From contig JASFAU010000005.1 in the NCBI GenBank assembly GCA_039704465.1, positions 1,407,148-1,471,147 of the forward strand: a stretch of 64,000 bases of DNA, read 5' to 3'. The translations under genes and the position numbers were made by a program. Below the pieces are notes generated by a model. That model was not told where the DNA came from, searched no databases, and worked only from the letters and a program-made list of their open reading frames with translations. Of this stretch, positions 54,736-64,000 are shown one piece after another; position 1 is the first letter of the stretch; every line of letters starts with the position of its first letter. The stretch comes from Plasmodiophora brassicae (Eukaryota > Endomyxa > Phytomyxea > Plasmodiophorida > Plasmodiophoridae).

Positions 54736-57024
54736 TCACGGTACCCGGATCCAGATCGGCGGGCGCCGCTCGTACCGCTTGCCGTTGCTGCCCTGGTCGC
54801 CGCCGTTGCCGTTGCTGCCCTGATCGTCGCCGTTGCCGTTGCTGCCATCATCGTCGCCGTTGCCGTTGCTGCCATCATCGTCGCCGTTGCCGTCCTGGAT
54901 GCGGAGCTCGACAGGTCCATCTTCGCCGCCGCCGTCCCCATCATCGCCGCCATTGTCGTCGCCATTGTCGCCGCCATTGTCGTCGCCGCCATCACGACCC
55001 TGTCGCGGCCTGCACAGCTCGTCGATGTCCTTGAGGACAGTCGCGATCGCCGTCGCCACCGGTCTGGTTCGCTCGTCGAGTCGATACGCCGCCTCTGACG
55101 CTTGCTTCCTAGGTCGCCCATCATACGCCGGCGCTTGGATGATCGACGGCCGTGTCAGCTGGAGCAGGCAGGCGTCGATCGCGTTGTCGGCATCAGTCAA
55201 CCACTTCAGATGCACCTCCGGGCGATACACATGCTCCAGCCGCTGCTGGGCGCCGACACAAATCGTACAATGGTATCGATTCGTCTCGTACGCCCCGTTG
55301 CAGTTCTGACATGGAACAGGTATGCCCGGTAGGCGATTCGTCAGCCAGTTGGCGATCCGGTACGCGTCCGCCGTCGCTTGGAACGCGGTCGCGTGCGGTC
55401 TGTTCCACTCCTGCTTCTGGACCCGCATCAGTTTCGCACGCGACCACGGCCGCCACGCCCGTTCCTGCAGCGCCTGGACCTGGACCAGCGCGTCCCCGGG
55501 TCCGCCCTCGTTCTTGTCCGCCTCCTCCAATCGGGTGCCGTGCCTGATCTTCCACTCGCGCAGGTCCTTCACCCGGGCCTGCTGCCGCATCAGCGCCTGC
55601 ACCCGCGACCAGACCGGGCACTTCTGCACGATCGTCGACAGCCTCGATGCCGGGTTCGCGAACATGGCCTTGGCGATCTTGCCGCTCATGGTCCTCGGGT
55701 ACTCGTCGGCCTTCTCCTTCAGGTGGAGCAGGAACCCGCCACGTAGCTGTGCCTGCCGGATCGCCATCGGGACAATGCCGGCGTAGCGCATCATCAGGAT
55801 CGACCCGTTGCGATGGCCGCCGAGGAACTCGGCGCACGTTCGCATGACCCACGAGTCGATCTCCTTCAGCGTCGAGCTGCTGTGGTTGGCGATGCAGAGG
55901 CCGTACTCCAGCTGCGATCGCACGAAGCTCATAAACACCACGCGTTTCTTGCTCACGTTCAGGTGTTTCGTCTTGAAGCCCGATTGGCTCAGCGCGAATA
56001 GCGTCGACCTGGCCTTCGCCGTCCTCGTCCTGAGTTGTGCCGCGTGATCGATCCGCCCGTTCTTCATGCAGACGCCCAGCAACTTCACGGCGCGATCCTC
56101 GCCATCGGCAATGGGTTCACCACCCAGCGTCAGGGTCGGCAGCGGCGGCAGCGCCGGGTGCTTCGGCACGCTCAGGACGCACTTGTTGACATTGTACCTA
56201 TAGTGGTATTCGATCGAGTACTTGTGGCACTCGTCGAGCATTGCCTGCATAACCGCCGGGCGGTCAGCGCGGCAGAACAACGTCTGATCGTCAGCAAACG
56301 AGATAATGGGGATGCGAATCTTCACCAGTACTGGGCAGTCGGGGCCAGCAATCGCCCGGAGCCGTTCGTGCAGCGGGTTGACCAGCAGGTTGAATAGGTC
56401 GGGCGCATTGACGACGCCTTGAGCGACACCGATCGCCATTGGTATCGGTTCTTGTGCACGACCATCGACGAGCAGGACGACCGCGAACACGTCGAAGAGC
56501 GACTGCATGTTGGAGACGATGGTCGCCTCAGCTCCTCGGGACTCCAGCTCCCGCCAGATCAGCTCGCGATCCGCGTTGTCGTACGCCTTCCTGACGTCGA
56601 GCAGCGCCGCCATCAGCGGTACACCCTTCCTGGCGTACGTTTCCAGAAGCTCATCAGCGACCCAGACGGCTTCGATCGGGCCAATCCGGCGCTGGAATCC
56701 CATCTGCAGCTCGTGCACCTGGTAGAGGCCCTTGTCGCGCATCAGCTCTCGAACGCCGACTTCGTGCAGTTTTCGAATGTGGCTGGACATGGCCAGTCCT
56801 CGCCAGTTGCCCGGATGCCTCCGGTCTTCGCTCTTCTTCGGTATCGGCCTGGTGTAGCCGCGGTTCCACACCGTCGGCGCGACCTGGTGCGTCCAGCAGA
56901 TCTCGCTGATGACGCTCAGCAGCTTCGAAGATGCCTCAGGGTGCGCCTTCAGCAGATCAGCGCACATGTTGTCCGGCCCATCGCTTTCATCCATCGCGCC
57001 CGACGGATGCGACCCTCCACCCAC
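54736..57024 (-). CDS. LINE 2 ORF2, reverse transcriptase part
   Basis: Open frame of about 760 residues. RT boxes: HPGNWRGLAMSSHIRKLHEV, GFQRRIGPIEAVWVADELLE, AALLDVRKAYDNADRELIWR (first Asp), MAIGVAQGVVNAPDLFNLLV and IPIISFADDQTLFC, the F-A-D-D catalytic box. A C-terminal CCHC-type zinc motif reads CQNCNGAYETNRYHCTIC. The tail is a low-complexity repeat of G-N-G-D-D-D-G-S-N coded by a short tandem repeat (about 54770-54900). All catalytic residues are present. Its 5' end continues the endonuclease in another frame. Confidence 0.85.
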   Translation of the reverse strand: MGGGSHPSGAMDESDGPDNMCADLLKAHPEASSKLLSVISEICWTHQVAPTVWNRGYTRPIPKKSEDRRHPGNWRGLAMSSHIRKLHEVGVRELMRDKGLYQVHELQMGFQRRIGPIEAVWVADELLETYARKGVPLMAALLDVRKAYDNADRELIWRELESRGAEATIVSNMQSLFDVFAVVLLVDGRAQEPIPMAIGVAQGVVNAPDLFNLLVNPLHERLRAIAGPDCPVLVKIRIPIISFADDQTLFCRADRPAVMQAMLDECHKYSIEYHYRYNVNKCVLSVPKHPALPPLPTLTLGGEPIADGEDRAVKLLGVCMKNGRIDHAAQLRTRTAKARSTLFALSQSGFKTKHLNVSKKRVVFMSFVRSQLEYGLCIANHSSSTLKEIDSWVMRTCAEFLGGHRNGSILMMRYAGIVPMAIRQAQLRGGFLLHLKEKADEYPRTMSGKIAKAMFANPASRLSTIVQKCPVWSRVQALMRQQARVKDLREWKIRHGTRLEEADKNEGGPGDALVQVQALQERAWRPWSRAKLMRVQKQEWNRPHATAFQATADAYRIANWLTNRLPGIPVPCQNCNGAYETNRYHCTICVGAQQRLEHVYRPEVHLKWLTDADNAIDACLLQLTRPSIIQAPAYDGRPRKQASEAAYRLDERTRPVATAIATVLKDIDELCRPRQGRDGGDDNGGDNGDDNGGDDGDGGGEDGPVELRIQDGNGDDDGSNGNGDDDGSNGNGDDQGSNGNGGDQGSNGKRYERRPPIWIRVP

Positions 57025-58274
57025 GCCGCGTTGAAGTACTTGAGCTCAGCTTTGTCGACATCGTCTCGTTTTCTGGCAACGCGTCGCGATCGAGGCGGTT
57101 CGTGGCCCTCCGGTGCTGCGTACAGCTGCTGATAGTGCGAGACGTGCTCCTCGTCCGATGGGGCTTGCTGTTCGATCCCGTTGTTCATCGCTTGCGCCGA
57201 TGCCATCAGGTACCTTCTGGTTCGGGTCAGCATGAACGGGTTCGTGCAGTCCTCCATGTCGTCCCAGTTGATGATCGGCACGGCGCGCTCGTGTCGTTTC
57301 GACCGGTGAGGCGGCCAGCATGCGATGTCGATCATATCGTGGCGCAGCGCCTCGCAGGTCAGTTCGAACGCCTCGTCGAGCAGCCCGATGAGTTGCGGTT
57401 CCGGCGCGTCGTAATTCTCGTCCATCTCCTTCTGGATATCTTTCCACATCCTATACAAATCGTCAATACATGGTTCCAGCAAATAACGAATCACCATTGA
57501 TTTCGGCTCCGATTGGAACGCCTTTCTGTTCCAGCTCCAGCGGCTGGTGTCTTCGCGAACCGGCGCCGCGCCGTCCGTCGTCACGATCAACATCTGGTGC
57601 CCGGGCTTCTCCACCGGTGTTGCGACAATCTCCAGGTGCGCGTAGTGGCATCTAGATACCATGGCGTAGTCGACGATGCTCTTGCCTTGGTCGGAGCGCC
57701 ACGTCCACCTGTCCGGGTTCCTCTTGTGGAACACGTTCAGCAGGGTGAGGTCGAACTTGCCGATAAATTCGAAGAAGTCGTCTCGTCGTTCCTGCGGGTG
57801 CTGGTCGTGGTCCCCGGTGAAGTAGCCGAGCCGCGTGTTGAAGTCGCCAACGACGAGAACGCGGTACTTGCCTTCGGGGTTCGCCTGCTGCAGCGCGCGA
57901 CCGAGCATGCCGAGGTCGGCCTGGAAGTCTGCGAACGCGCTGGGTTCGTGGTAGACGCCAGCCACCAGAACACAGCGGTTGACGAGCCAGATGATCCACC
58001 GCTTCCTCATCGAGAACGCCACAGTTTGAACATGGACTGCGGTCTTGAACAGGATACTGATTCCTCCCTTGCCCTTGGTGAGTGCCGTTGGCGGGCATAT
58101 CAGGTCAAGTCTCTGCCAAGTGCGGTCACTCGGTCGCCTCATCCCCGTGTTGTACTTGATGTGGGTCTCGACTAGAACGATCGTTTCGATGCCATTGTCG
58201 TCTGCGTGTCGTGTCAGCTTGTCCTCCTTCACCTTGGTGAGCCCTTCGACGTTCGTGTAGGAGACCTTCAGCAT
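56949..58274 (-). CDS. LINE 2 ORF2, AP-endonuclease part
   Basis: The ATG at 58274 (MLKVSYTNVEGLTKVKEDKL) opens an endonuclease/exonuclease/phosphatase domain: ETIVLVETHIKYNT with the catalytic Glu, LVVGDFNTRLGYFTGDHDQH (D-x-N box), SIVDYAMVSR and a terminal H in EKPGHQMLIV. These residues nick target DNA to prime reverse transcription. The frame stops at 56949, 76 bp inside the RT frame, right after WMKAMG; the matching string in the decayed relative continues in one frame, so a single-base loss near 56985 is the simplest explanation. Confidence 0.85.
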   Translation of the reverse strand: MLKVSYTNVEGLTKVKEDKLTRHADDNGIETIVLVETHIKYNTGMRRPSDRTWQRLDLICPPTALTKGKGGISILFKTAVHVQTVAFSMRKRWIIWLVNRCVLVAGVYHEPSAFADFQADLGMLGRALQQANPEGKYRVLVVGDFNTRLGYFTGDHDQHPQERRDDFFEFIGKFDLTLLNVFHKRNPDRWTWRSDQGKSIVDYAMVSRCHYAHLEIVATPVEKPGHQMLIVTTDGAAPVREDTSRWSWNRKAFQSEPKSMVIRYLLEPCIDDLYRMWKDIQKEMDENYDAPEPQLIGLLDEAFELTCEALRHDMIDIACWPPHRSKRHERAVPIINWDDMEDCTNPFMLTRTRRYLMASAQAMNNGIEQQAPSDEEHVSHYQQLYAAPEGHEPPRSRRVARKRDDVDKAELKYFNAAWVEGRIRRARWMKAMGRTTCALIC

Positions 58275-58425
58275 CCTTGCTGACTGTCTGTGCCCGATGA
58301 CTTCATGAAGCTGGTGATGCGCTGGGACATGGCTGCAGCGCTCATCGCCTTCATCTTCTTGGTGAGCCGACCAGGTGGTGGTGTCGCCTGTTCGCCATCA
58401 CGCTGGCGCGGGTCGCGGTCACTCA

Positions 58426-59988
58426 TCAGGTCACGGGCATCAACATCATCAGGCATGTCAGGGACCCCGACTCGGCGTGGGGGACTCGATCGTCCTCAGT
58501 GGACGACTCTTCAGCCTCATCTCCTTCGGACGTCCAGCCTTGTCTCTGTGCGCTTCGCTCCATCTCCTCGACGATACTGTTCCCGAGGCGCATCTCGTTC
58601 TCGTCAATAACATCAGTATCCTCACCGCGTTCCTCCAGGTCTTCGCAGTCGTTGTCAGCTTCACCGGGGGGCGCACACGGCGGCGACTTGTTCAGGAAGT
58701 CGCTCAGCGTCACCGGGTCCGGCTGCTGTCCTGCGCTGTTTACGCCTGCGCGCTCTTGGGATGCCTTATCTGATTGCTCGACTTCGCGCCTCGCCTGCGC
58801 GGCCATTCTCTTGAAATATCCGGTGATGCCGATCCGCTTCGCGTGGAACGACATGTCATCGGCGCGCTTCGCCCACCAGCGTTTCGCCTCGATCTCCTTC
58901 TCTTCCTTGTTCAGTTTGGCCCAGCGCGATCCGGCCAGGAAGCTGGGGTCGTCAGGTTCAATCCCGATCCTGACGGCCACGTCGCCGCCGCGTAGTGCCG
59001 CTATCACCTGGTCCACGAGCGTCGTCGTCGTCCAGATTTGCAGCTGCTTCGACTCATGAATATAACTCAGGTGGTGTAGGCTTCCTGCGGGTACTCCCAG
59101 CTGGTAGAGGTTCCTCCGGAACATCGAGTACGGCATCGATTTCGGAAACGGAATCAGCAGGTTCGTGAACTGAACTCGGCGCCGTATATCACCTTTCAGA
59201 AACGCAGCCGCCTCGGCGCGCTGAGTCGTCTCAGAGTCCTGCCGTTTCTGCACCTCGCGCGCCTTGCGAAGTTCGCGGCGACGGACGTACCGGCGCTTGG
59301 CCACCTTCGCCCACGTAGAATCGCCTTTGGCGCCGTCGTCTTTCTCAGGATCACCGTTTCCATTATCATTCTTCGTCGTTCCCATGTCGTCGTGGACTTC
59401 ATCCATTTCGTCGACGTCACCTCCGTCATCATCATCTTCGCTTGCATTCTCTCCTGTCGTCACCTGTGCTTGCAGCACGTTCTCGATCGCGGCGACCCGA
59501 TCTTGCAGGGCGCCAATGGTGGCCGTCTCAACGCGTCGAATCTCCTCCTTCAATTCAGAGATCTGCTTGAGAATCGCTTCCAGTATCGGTCGGATGTCGG
59601 TCACTGGGGGTGCCGCAGGGCCATTCGGCTTCGTTGTCTTCTTCGTCATCGATTCCGCTCGCTCAACGGGTTCCTTGTCCTTGGGTCCAGGGCGTTCCTT
59701 GGCTAGGCCGACCTCGACCAGGTACTTGAGCATGCTCGTCGGGGACTTGTTCCTGCGGCACTGGCCGCCGCCGGCCTTGGCCGCGTAGCAGCGGTAGACG
59801 AACGGGGTGCCCATGTTGCCTTTCTCGTATTTCACGCGGCCCTTCACGTTGCAGTTCCAGCAACGTACGTGCGGCCGCAGGTCATTCCAGTGCTGGAGGA
59901 GCTCCTCCGCGTTCGCTGTGATGCATGGCGCTGGGCCCAGCATGGTCACCGATCGCTGATTGCCGCTCGCCGCCGTCCTCAACAACAC
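58426..59988 (-). CDS. LINE 2 ORF1, zinc-ribbon and coiled-coil protein
   Basis: About 500 residues; the ATG at 59943 (MLGPAPCITANAEELLQHWN) is the better start. A zinc-ribbon-like CWNCNVKGRVKYE followed by YRCYAAKAGGGQC lies near the N-terminus. A predicted coiled coil (LEAILKQISELKEEIRRVET) precedes an acidic stretch (ENASEDDDDGGDVDEMDEV) and a basic segment (RRYVRRRELRKAREVQKRQ). The C-terminal half contains FTNLLIPFPKSMPYSMFRRN. ORF1 proteins of LINEs bind element RNA and act as chaperones; the zinc-ribbon start is unusual and unassigned. Confidence 0.75.
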   Translation of the reverse strand: MLLRTAASGNQRSVTMLGPAPCITANAEELLQHWNDLRPHVRCWNCNVKGRVKYEKGNMGTPFVYRCYAAKAGGGQCRRNKSPTSMLKYLVEVGLAKERPGPKDKEPVERAESMTKKTTKPNGPAAPPVTDIRPILEAILKQISELKEEIRRVETATIGALQDRVAAIENVLQAQVTTGENASEDDDDGGDVDEMDEVHDDMGTTKNDNGNGDPEKDDGAKGDSTWAKVAKRRYVRRRELRKAREVQKRQDSETTQRAEAAAFLKGDIRRRVQFTNLLIPFPKSMPYSMFRRNLYQLGVPAGSLHHLSYIHESKQLQIWTTTTLVDQVIAALRGGDVAVRIGIEPDDPSFLAGSRWAKLNKEEKEIEAKRWWAKRADDMSFHAKRIGITGYFKRMAAQARREVEQSDKASQERAGVNSAGQQPDPVTLSDFLNKSPPCAPPGEADNDCEDLEERGEDTDVIDENEMRLGNSIVEEMERSAQRQGWTSEGDEAEESSTEDDRVPHAESGSLTCLMMLMPVT

Positions 59989-60002
59989 GGAGACGGACTC
60001 CG

Positions 60003-60275
60003 TGAGATGATTACAGCAGTCTGAGATGATTACAGCAGTCTGAGATGATTACAGCAGTCTGAGATGATTACAGCAGTCTGAGATGATTACAGCAGTCTGA
60101 GATGATTACAGCAGTCTGAGATGATTACAGCAGTCTGAGATGATTACAGCAGTCTGAGATGATTACAGCAGTCTGAGATGATTACAGCAGTCTGAGATGA
60201 TTACAGCAGTCTGAGATGATTACAGCAGTCTGAGATGATTACAGCAGTCTGAGATGATTACAGCAGTCTGAGATG
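60003..60275. repeat. 19-bp tandem array, about 14 copies
   Basis: Perfect head-to-tail repeats of GAGATGATTACAGCAGTCT, ending at GAGATGGTAAAGG. Located immediately 5' of the LINE 2 ORF1 start on the minus strand, so it may be the element's 5' untranslated/promoter region or an unrelated minisatellite. Confidence 0.95.
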
Positions 60276-61671
60276 GTAAAGGATGATATGACAGGTGTAT
60301 CCCTTGTCTTGGTTACGCAAAAAACTCCTGAGACCTCCCAAAAACAGCCGCGTTGTTTTTTGCTGGCGGCCCCGGTGGCGTGCGGCGGTGCGGCGTGCGG
60401 TCGCCTGGGCGGATGCGCTATACACCATGGAGCGTGCGCCGTCCTCCGACGCCTCCTACACGAGGTCGCGATGCGCATGCCCGTTGGAGGGCGGTATACG
60501 GCACAGACGTGGAGTCCTCTCAACGTGAAGCAGGCGCCGACTCCATGGTGGGCGTCGCCCGCGACTGACTACTCGACGACGCTGCCGGTCGCCAACGCCG
60601 CCTACTGCATCGTCGTCCACGCCCGCCGGATATGCTGTTGTGTTCAGCCTCGCACGTCGCAGGACGCCGACACCCTGACGCGCCTGTCTGCCGTGCCTGC
60701 ACCCGCTGCGACGTCGCCGCAGATGGGCAGCACGGCCCAATGGACTCACGACGACCATATCGCGTCCTGCTGGACGCCTGCCGGCGTGCCCGATCTGTCT
60801 GTGTGAACGCCCTGCAGTTGCAGCACTGGTACGTGTCGTCGTCTGATGCACAGGCGTGCAGGCCCTCTAACACGCTGGACAGGACGCACCTGCTGGCTGT
60901 CGCCTGCCGTCGTCCGTCCAGCATGAGCACCTGCCGGGTAGCTGTCATCGTGTCTTGGCGGGGCTGGTCCAGCATCGCGCCGGCATGCTCCTCAGCTGAG
61001 GCGGCGCGCTGGACGTTCGCCGATCGTTGCAATCGGTCGCGCGCGCCGCTGTCGTGCACCATGCGTTGATGGCGGACCGAGCAACCAAAGGTCTTCTCGC
61101 CGATGTCCCCGTCGGCCTGTCGAGCGGCACCTGCCTGCCCTGCAGGTCTTCCAGCAGGCAGGTGGCGCCCAGTGTCCGTTGCCGTTGATCGACATGCGCA
61201 CGCCTATCTGCCGTCGACCACCCGCCGCCGGCGTATCGCCTCACCCAGATCACTACAAGCAGATTAGGTCGACACGCGCGAACGCCGGCCCTGCAGGTCG
61301 TCCTGGCGTCAGGCGGCGCCGGACGGCATCCTTTGCTGAAGTGGCCGGCGGTCGACAGCGCCGACGTCGTCCCTGCATGCGTGTCAAGCATGGCAGGTCA
61401 GACCAGACGAGCGATGCAGGCGTTTCGGGTGTCGCAGCATGCACGTGAGGCAGGTGATTGCGCTCGACTCCAAGCAAAAACGCGGTTCAGTACGTGTCAG
61501 AGCGGTCCTACTTCATTATCCCTGAGTTGTACTGCAGCGTGCGGCCTGGCAAGAAGGCGTGAGGTACAACTTCTCAACAACGCAAACGAATACAACGTCT
61601 TTTACGGATCATATGTTCCACCATTCTTTCTACTGCATGGCCAGGCAGATGAACTCGACGATGGACAAGCT
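60276..61671. other. Subtelomeric spacer with no confident gene
   Basis: About 1.4 kb, GC-rich. The longest frames are 60273-60806 (+) and 60520-61062 (-); the latter has two C-x-x-C-like pairs (YQCCNCRAF) and GC-rich codons but no recognisable domain. The composition alone can produce such frames. No similarity to the interior duplicate block was noticed here. Confidence 0.4.
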
Positions 61672-63346
61672 TTATTGCCTTCGCAGTGCGAAGCACCTGT
61701 AGAACAGGAGTCGGTAGACCCGCTTGCTGAGCAAGTCGGCGACGTGCGCGTCGGAATACCCTTGCACGCGACTGGTGTCGCAGAACGCCCAGCCACCACG
61801 TGCCTGCTTCACCCAGGACACGTAATGGCCTTCGTCGTGTCCAGCGACGTGGGCATTACCCCAGTGGTCGACAAGGCCGACCAACTGGAAATACGCATCT
61901 CCAACTTGGAAGACCGCCTGTGGCACCACATCCTGCTCAAAGAAGAAATCAGATATGCCCAGGTTTCCATCCATCATCGTTGTCGGGCCGGCACGTACCA
62001 CCGCTGTCTTGCGCCGCGCCATACTGATGGTCTGACCATCGAGACCTGGCTCCTGGACGATTTCGATGGGATCCTGCCGCACCAGCATCACTTGGCCTTC
62101 CTCGACCTTGCCCTTCAACTGACGAACCGTCGTGCTTCGGTGCTCCACGTCCTGCCCGCGATTGCACGGCCGTTCAGCAGTGCACCTCCTGGCGATCGTC
62201 GTAGTGTGCTCTAGGGGTAACGCGTCGGCGAGGGACGTTCGGCCGTGCGAACCACCCAGCATAACAACCGGGAGCTCGCAGGGCGGACGCCTAGTGACAT
62301 GGCCGCAGGTCTTGCACGCGTCGACGACATGCTCGACAAAGCCAATGATCGCTCTTTCGATCGGATGACCTAGGGCCCCGACAACCTCGTACGCCTGCAT
62401 CTGCTGCAGCAGCTCCAGCGCGAAGTCGTCGGCATCGTGCTGTTGCCCGGGATCGAACGACCTCGTCGCCCGGTGAGCGTCGCTGATGGCCTTGATGAGG
62501 TCAACCAGGATGTCGGACGCCGCGTTCAGATCCAGACGAGGGTTCATGACCTTATTGTACAGGTCAATCCAGGGCGCGGGGCCGGAGACACGTTCCCAGC
62601 CGGGCAATGACCGCAAGATCTGCACCGGTGCAATCGCGTAGCAAATAGATCGGCAAACGCCTGCCGCATCATTGTTCGATATGCCCGCTGGCAGTAACGA
62701 CCCAGCGTCACGCTCCTAAATGTCAATTTCAGCGCCGACTATGACAATTATGCAGTATACCACACCTGTGAAGGACTTTGTTCTTCTTTCACCGGTTCGC
62801 GGTTGACGCCTTGGGCGGGCCGGCTCGCACGTCCGCCAGGTGTACGTTCGGGTGCCTATGGTCAATGCGAGCGTGTTAGATGTTATCTTCGCCTGAGTAC
62901 CGGCGATGTCAGTTTCGAACCAGTTTTGGCGCTGTGAAACGGCGGTTCGCATGTCCAGTCTGTGCCTACAGCAGGCGGACGGTCAGTAACGCAGTCGAGG
63001 CGGGGTACAAGGAATGCCAACCGAAGCAGGCGGCATGGTGTGCGTGTTAGGAGGGTCCTTGATCACAGTCGTCGACGTAACCGGCAGAGGCCTCTGCAAC
63101 GTTCCACCAGTTCAGTCTACATCCCGCTCGCATCACAATATAGCAACTGACCACAGGGCGTGTCGTCGTGCCACACAACTTTCGGCGCTTCGCACCCTGA
63201 TGGCTTCGTTTCTTCTGTGGCACACATCCATCGTCAGTCTGCAAACGGCGTCCAACGCTGTCAACCTGGCTTTCGCGCGACGTCGACTGGCACAGCTCGC
63301 TGGTGTCCCTTGACGAGTCATCGCTGTCGTCTTCCGAGCTGGACAT
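61672..63346 (-). CDS. Ubiquitin-specific protease-like protein, telomeric copy
   Basis: The ATG at 63346 gives MSSSEDDSDDSSRDTSELCQ and then a basic nuclear-localisation-like QKKRSHQGAKRRKL. After one or more introns (about 63140-62660) the catalytic domain follows: NDAAGVCRSICYAIAPVQIL in the Cys-box position, LRSLPGWERVSG, QQHDADDFALELLQQM (the USP QQDxHEF-like box), CKTCGHVTRRPPCEL (zinc-finger C-x2-C), GDAYFQLVGLVDHWGNAHVA, and GHDEGHYVSWVKQARGGWAF with the His box. Stop at 61672. The Cys-box is atypical (the usual N-x-G-N-x-C is not seen), so activity is uncertain. This copy has no transposon and the catalytic frame is intact, unlike the interior copy. Confidence 0.7.
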
Positions 63347-63937
63347 CGAGAGGGCGTCTGCAGCGGCCTGTTGGGAACGCAGTCAGTACAGTAATCCGTG
63401 ATCAGCAAAGCAGCCAGCGACGAACGATTCGCCTGCGTTTGACTGCTGCGCGGCTCTGCAGGGTAACGGCGCGTCGACTGCTCCTCGTTCGACGCGTAGG
63501 TCCATCGCCGTCGGCAGCAGCGTCGTCGTCAACGGCCTCGTCAGCCTGGTCGGCTCGGTTCCCCCGGCGCTGGCGAATGGCGGCGACGTACGCGCCCACC
63601 ATATCGTCGACGATGCCGCGAAACCTCGACGACGTCGCCTCTGCCATCGGCCTTGGTCGTGAGTCCAGGATCACCAGCTCGAAGGCGTTGACGAAATAGG
63701 CATGTGCGTGCCTCGAGCTCAGGCCGATCTCGACGAGCGTGCGCCCCACAGCGCCGATCAGCGCGAGAGCGTGCTTGTAGGGGCGCCAATCGATGCGTGC
63801 AGCGCCGAACATCTCCAGTAAGTCGTCGACGACGAGGACATGCTCAGCGGGGTCACGAACGGCGTCGTTTCGACCGGCGCCGACATACGTCAGCACGCCG
63901 GGGCCCAGCGCGCGTGCGTGATACACGAGAATCAGGA
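62112..63937. repeat. Terminal copy of the USP/gene X segmental duplication
   Basis: Collinear with 40971-42860. It covers most of USP, the spacer and the 3' end of gene X, and ends where telomere repeats begin at 63938. Confidence 0.85.
63402..63937 (-). pseudogene. Gene X, telomere-truncated copy (3' part only)
   Basis: The minus strand reads ILVYHARALGPGVLTYVGAG, HVLVVDDLLEMFGAARIDWR, YKHALALIGAVGRTLVEIGL, AYFVNAFELVILDSRPRPMA and a basic/acidic tail to a stop at 63402. It aligns to 42330-42860 of gene X and, unlike that copy, keeps one open frame through the IDWR-YKH junction. The upstream exons are absent because the telomere starts inside this exon, so it cannot be a complete gene. Confidence 0.8.
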
Positions 63938-64000
63938 TTTTAGGGTTTTAGGGCTTTTAGGTTTTAGGCTTAGGTTTTTTAGGTTTTTTTAGGTTTTTTA
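63938..64000 (+). repeat. Telomere repeats (TTTTAGGG-type), chromosome end
   Basis: The sequence becomes TTTTAGGG-like: two good units (TTTAGGGTTTTAGGG), then degenerate units with missing G residues (TTTTTTAGG, TTTAGG). The G-rich strand runs 5'-3' outward, as expected for a right-hand chromosome end. Degeneracy toward the end may be sequencing or assembly error in homopolymers. Confidence 0.85.

Larger units (their letters stand above)
54736..59988 (-). mobile_element. Non-LTR retrotransposon (LINE) 2, with ORF1 and ORF2
   Basis: Read on the minus strand, an ORF1 protein (59988-58426) is followed by an AP-endonuclease (58274-56949) and a reverse transcriptase (57024-54736). This is a standard two-ORF LINE. 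The endonuclease and RT frames overlap by 76 bp in different frames. The 19-bp tandem array lies just 5' of ORF1. It is related to the decayed copy at 45480-48852, judging by the matching RT boxes. Confidence 0.9.

Noticed and set aside
60003..60275. CRISPR-like array of 19-bp repeats
   Set aside because: The repeats are directly adjacent with no spacers and the genome is eukaryotic.
60520..61062. Cys-containing 180-residue minus-strand gene
   Set aside because: No domain, no splice context and a comparable frame on the other strand; could not be separated from compositional noise.
1..64000. tRNA or rRNA genes
   Set aside because: I looked for the tRNA B-box-like GGTTCGAATCC pattern and rRNA-like conserved blocks and saw no convincing candidate; a covariance-model scan would be decisive.

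Overview
The window is eukaryotic and GC-rich. Coding exons are short and separated by GT-AG introns, mostly 55-80 nt and a few of only 29-37 nt. The right end is a chromosome end: positions 63938-64000 are degenerate TTTTAGGG-type telomere repeats with the G-rich strand pointing outward. High GC, dense intron-rich genes and this telomere type fit a plasmodiophorid rhizarian (Plasmodiophora or a relative). That assignment is an inference from general knowledge and was not tested by any search.

Left part (1-32.6 kb): single-copy cellular genes, densely packed. The first 10 kb is a cluster of secretory-pathway enzymes: a GT61-type glycosyltransferase (cut by the window edge), two tandemly duplicated PF03407-type nucleotide-sugar transferases, an FkbM-type methyltransferase and a second, diverged GT61-like type II membrane protein. 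Then come a stand-alone capping-type RNA 5'-triphosphatase, a mitochondrial citrate carrier, a GNAT acetyltransferase, a KH-KH-PLD fusion with a degenerate active site, an SLC19-type folate/thiamine transporter, a kinesin-14 with an unusual duplicated CxxC stalk, an LRR membrane protein, a NUDT19-like Nudix hydrolase, a small membrane protein, a nucleostemin-class GTPase, a MAP kinase kinase, phosphoglucomutase and MutY.

Middle part (33-49 kb): the start of the subtelomere. An interior copy of a ubiquitin-specific protease (USP) gene is split by a 7.75-kb Ty3/gypsy chromovirus with 176-bp LTRs and a GCCC target duplication. The 5' LTR of that element is in turn split by a Tc1/mariner-type (DD34E) DNA transposon with a TA duplication. 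Upstream on the same strand lie a large multi-exon gene of unknown function (gene X) and a decayed non-LTR retrotransposon.

Right part (49-64 kb): two related palindromes, about 23 copies of a 169-bp satellite with two alternating subtypes, a telomere-like motif at the satellite edge, a second more complete non-LTR retrotransposon, a 19-bp tandem repeat, and then a second, uninterrupted copy of USP followed by gene X. The telomere is attached directly inside gene X. The terminal 1.8 kb is therefore a segmental duplicate of the interior USP/gene X block.
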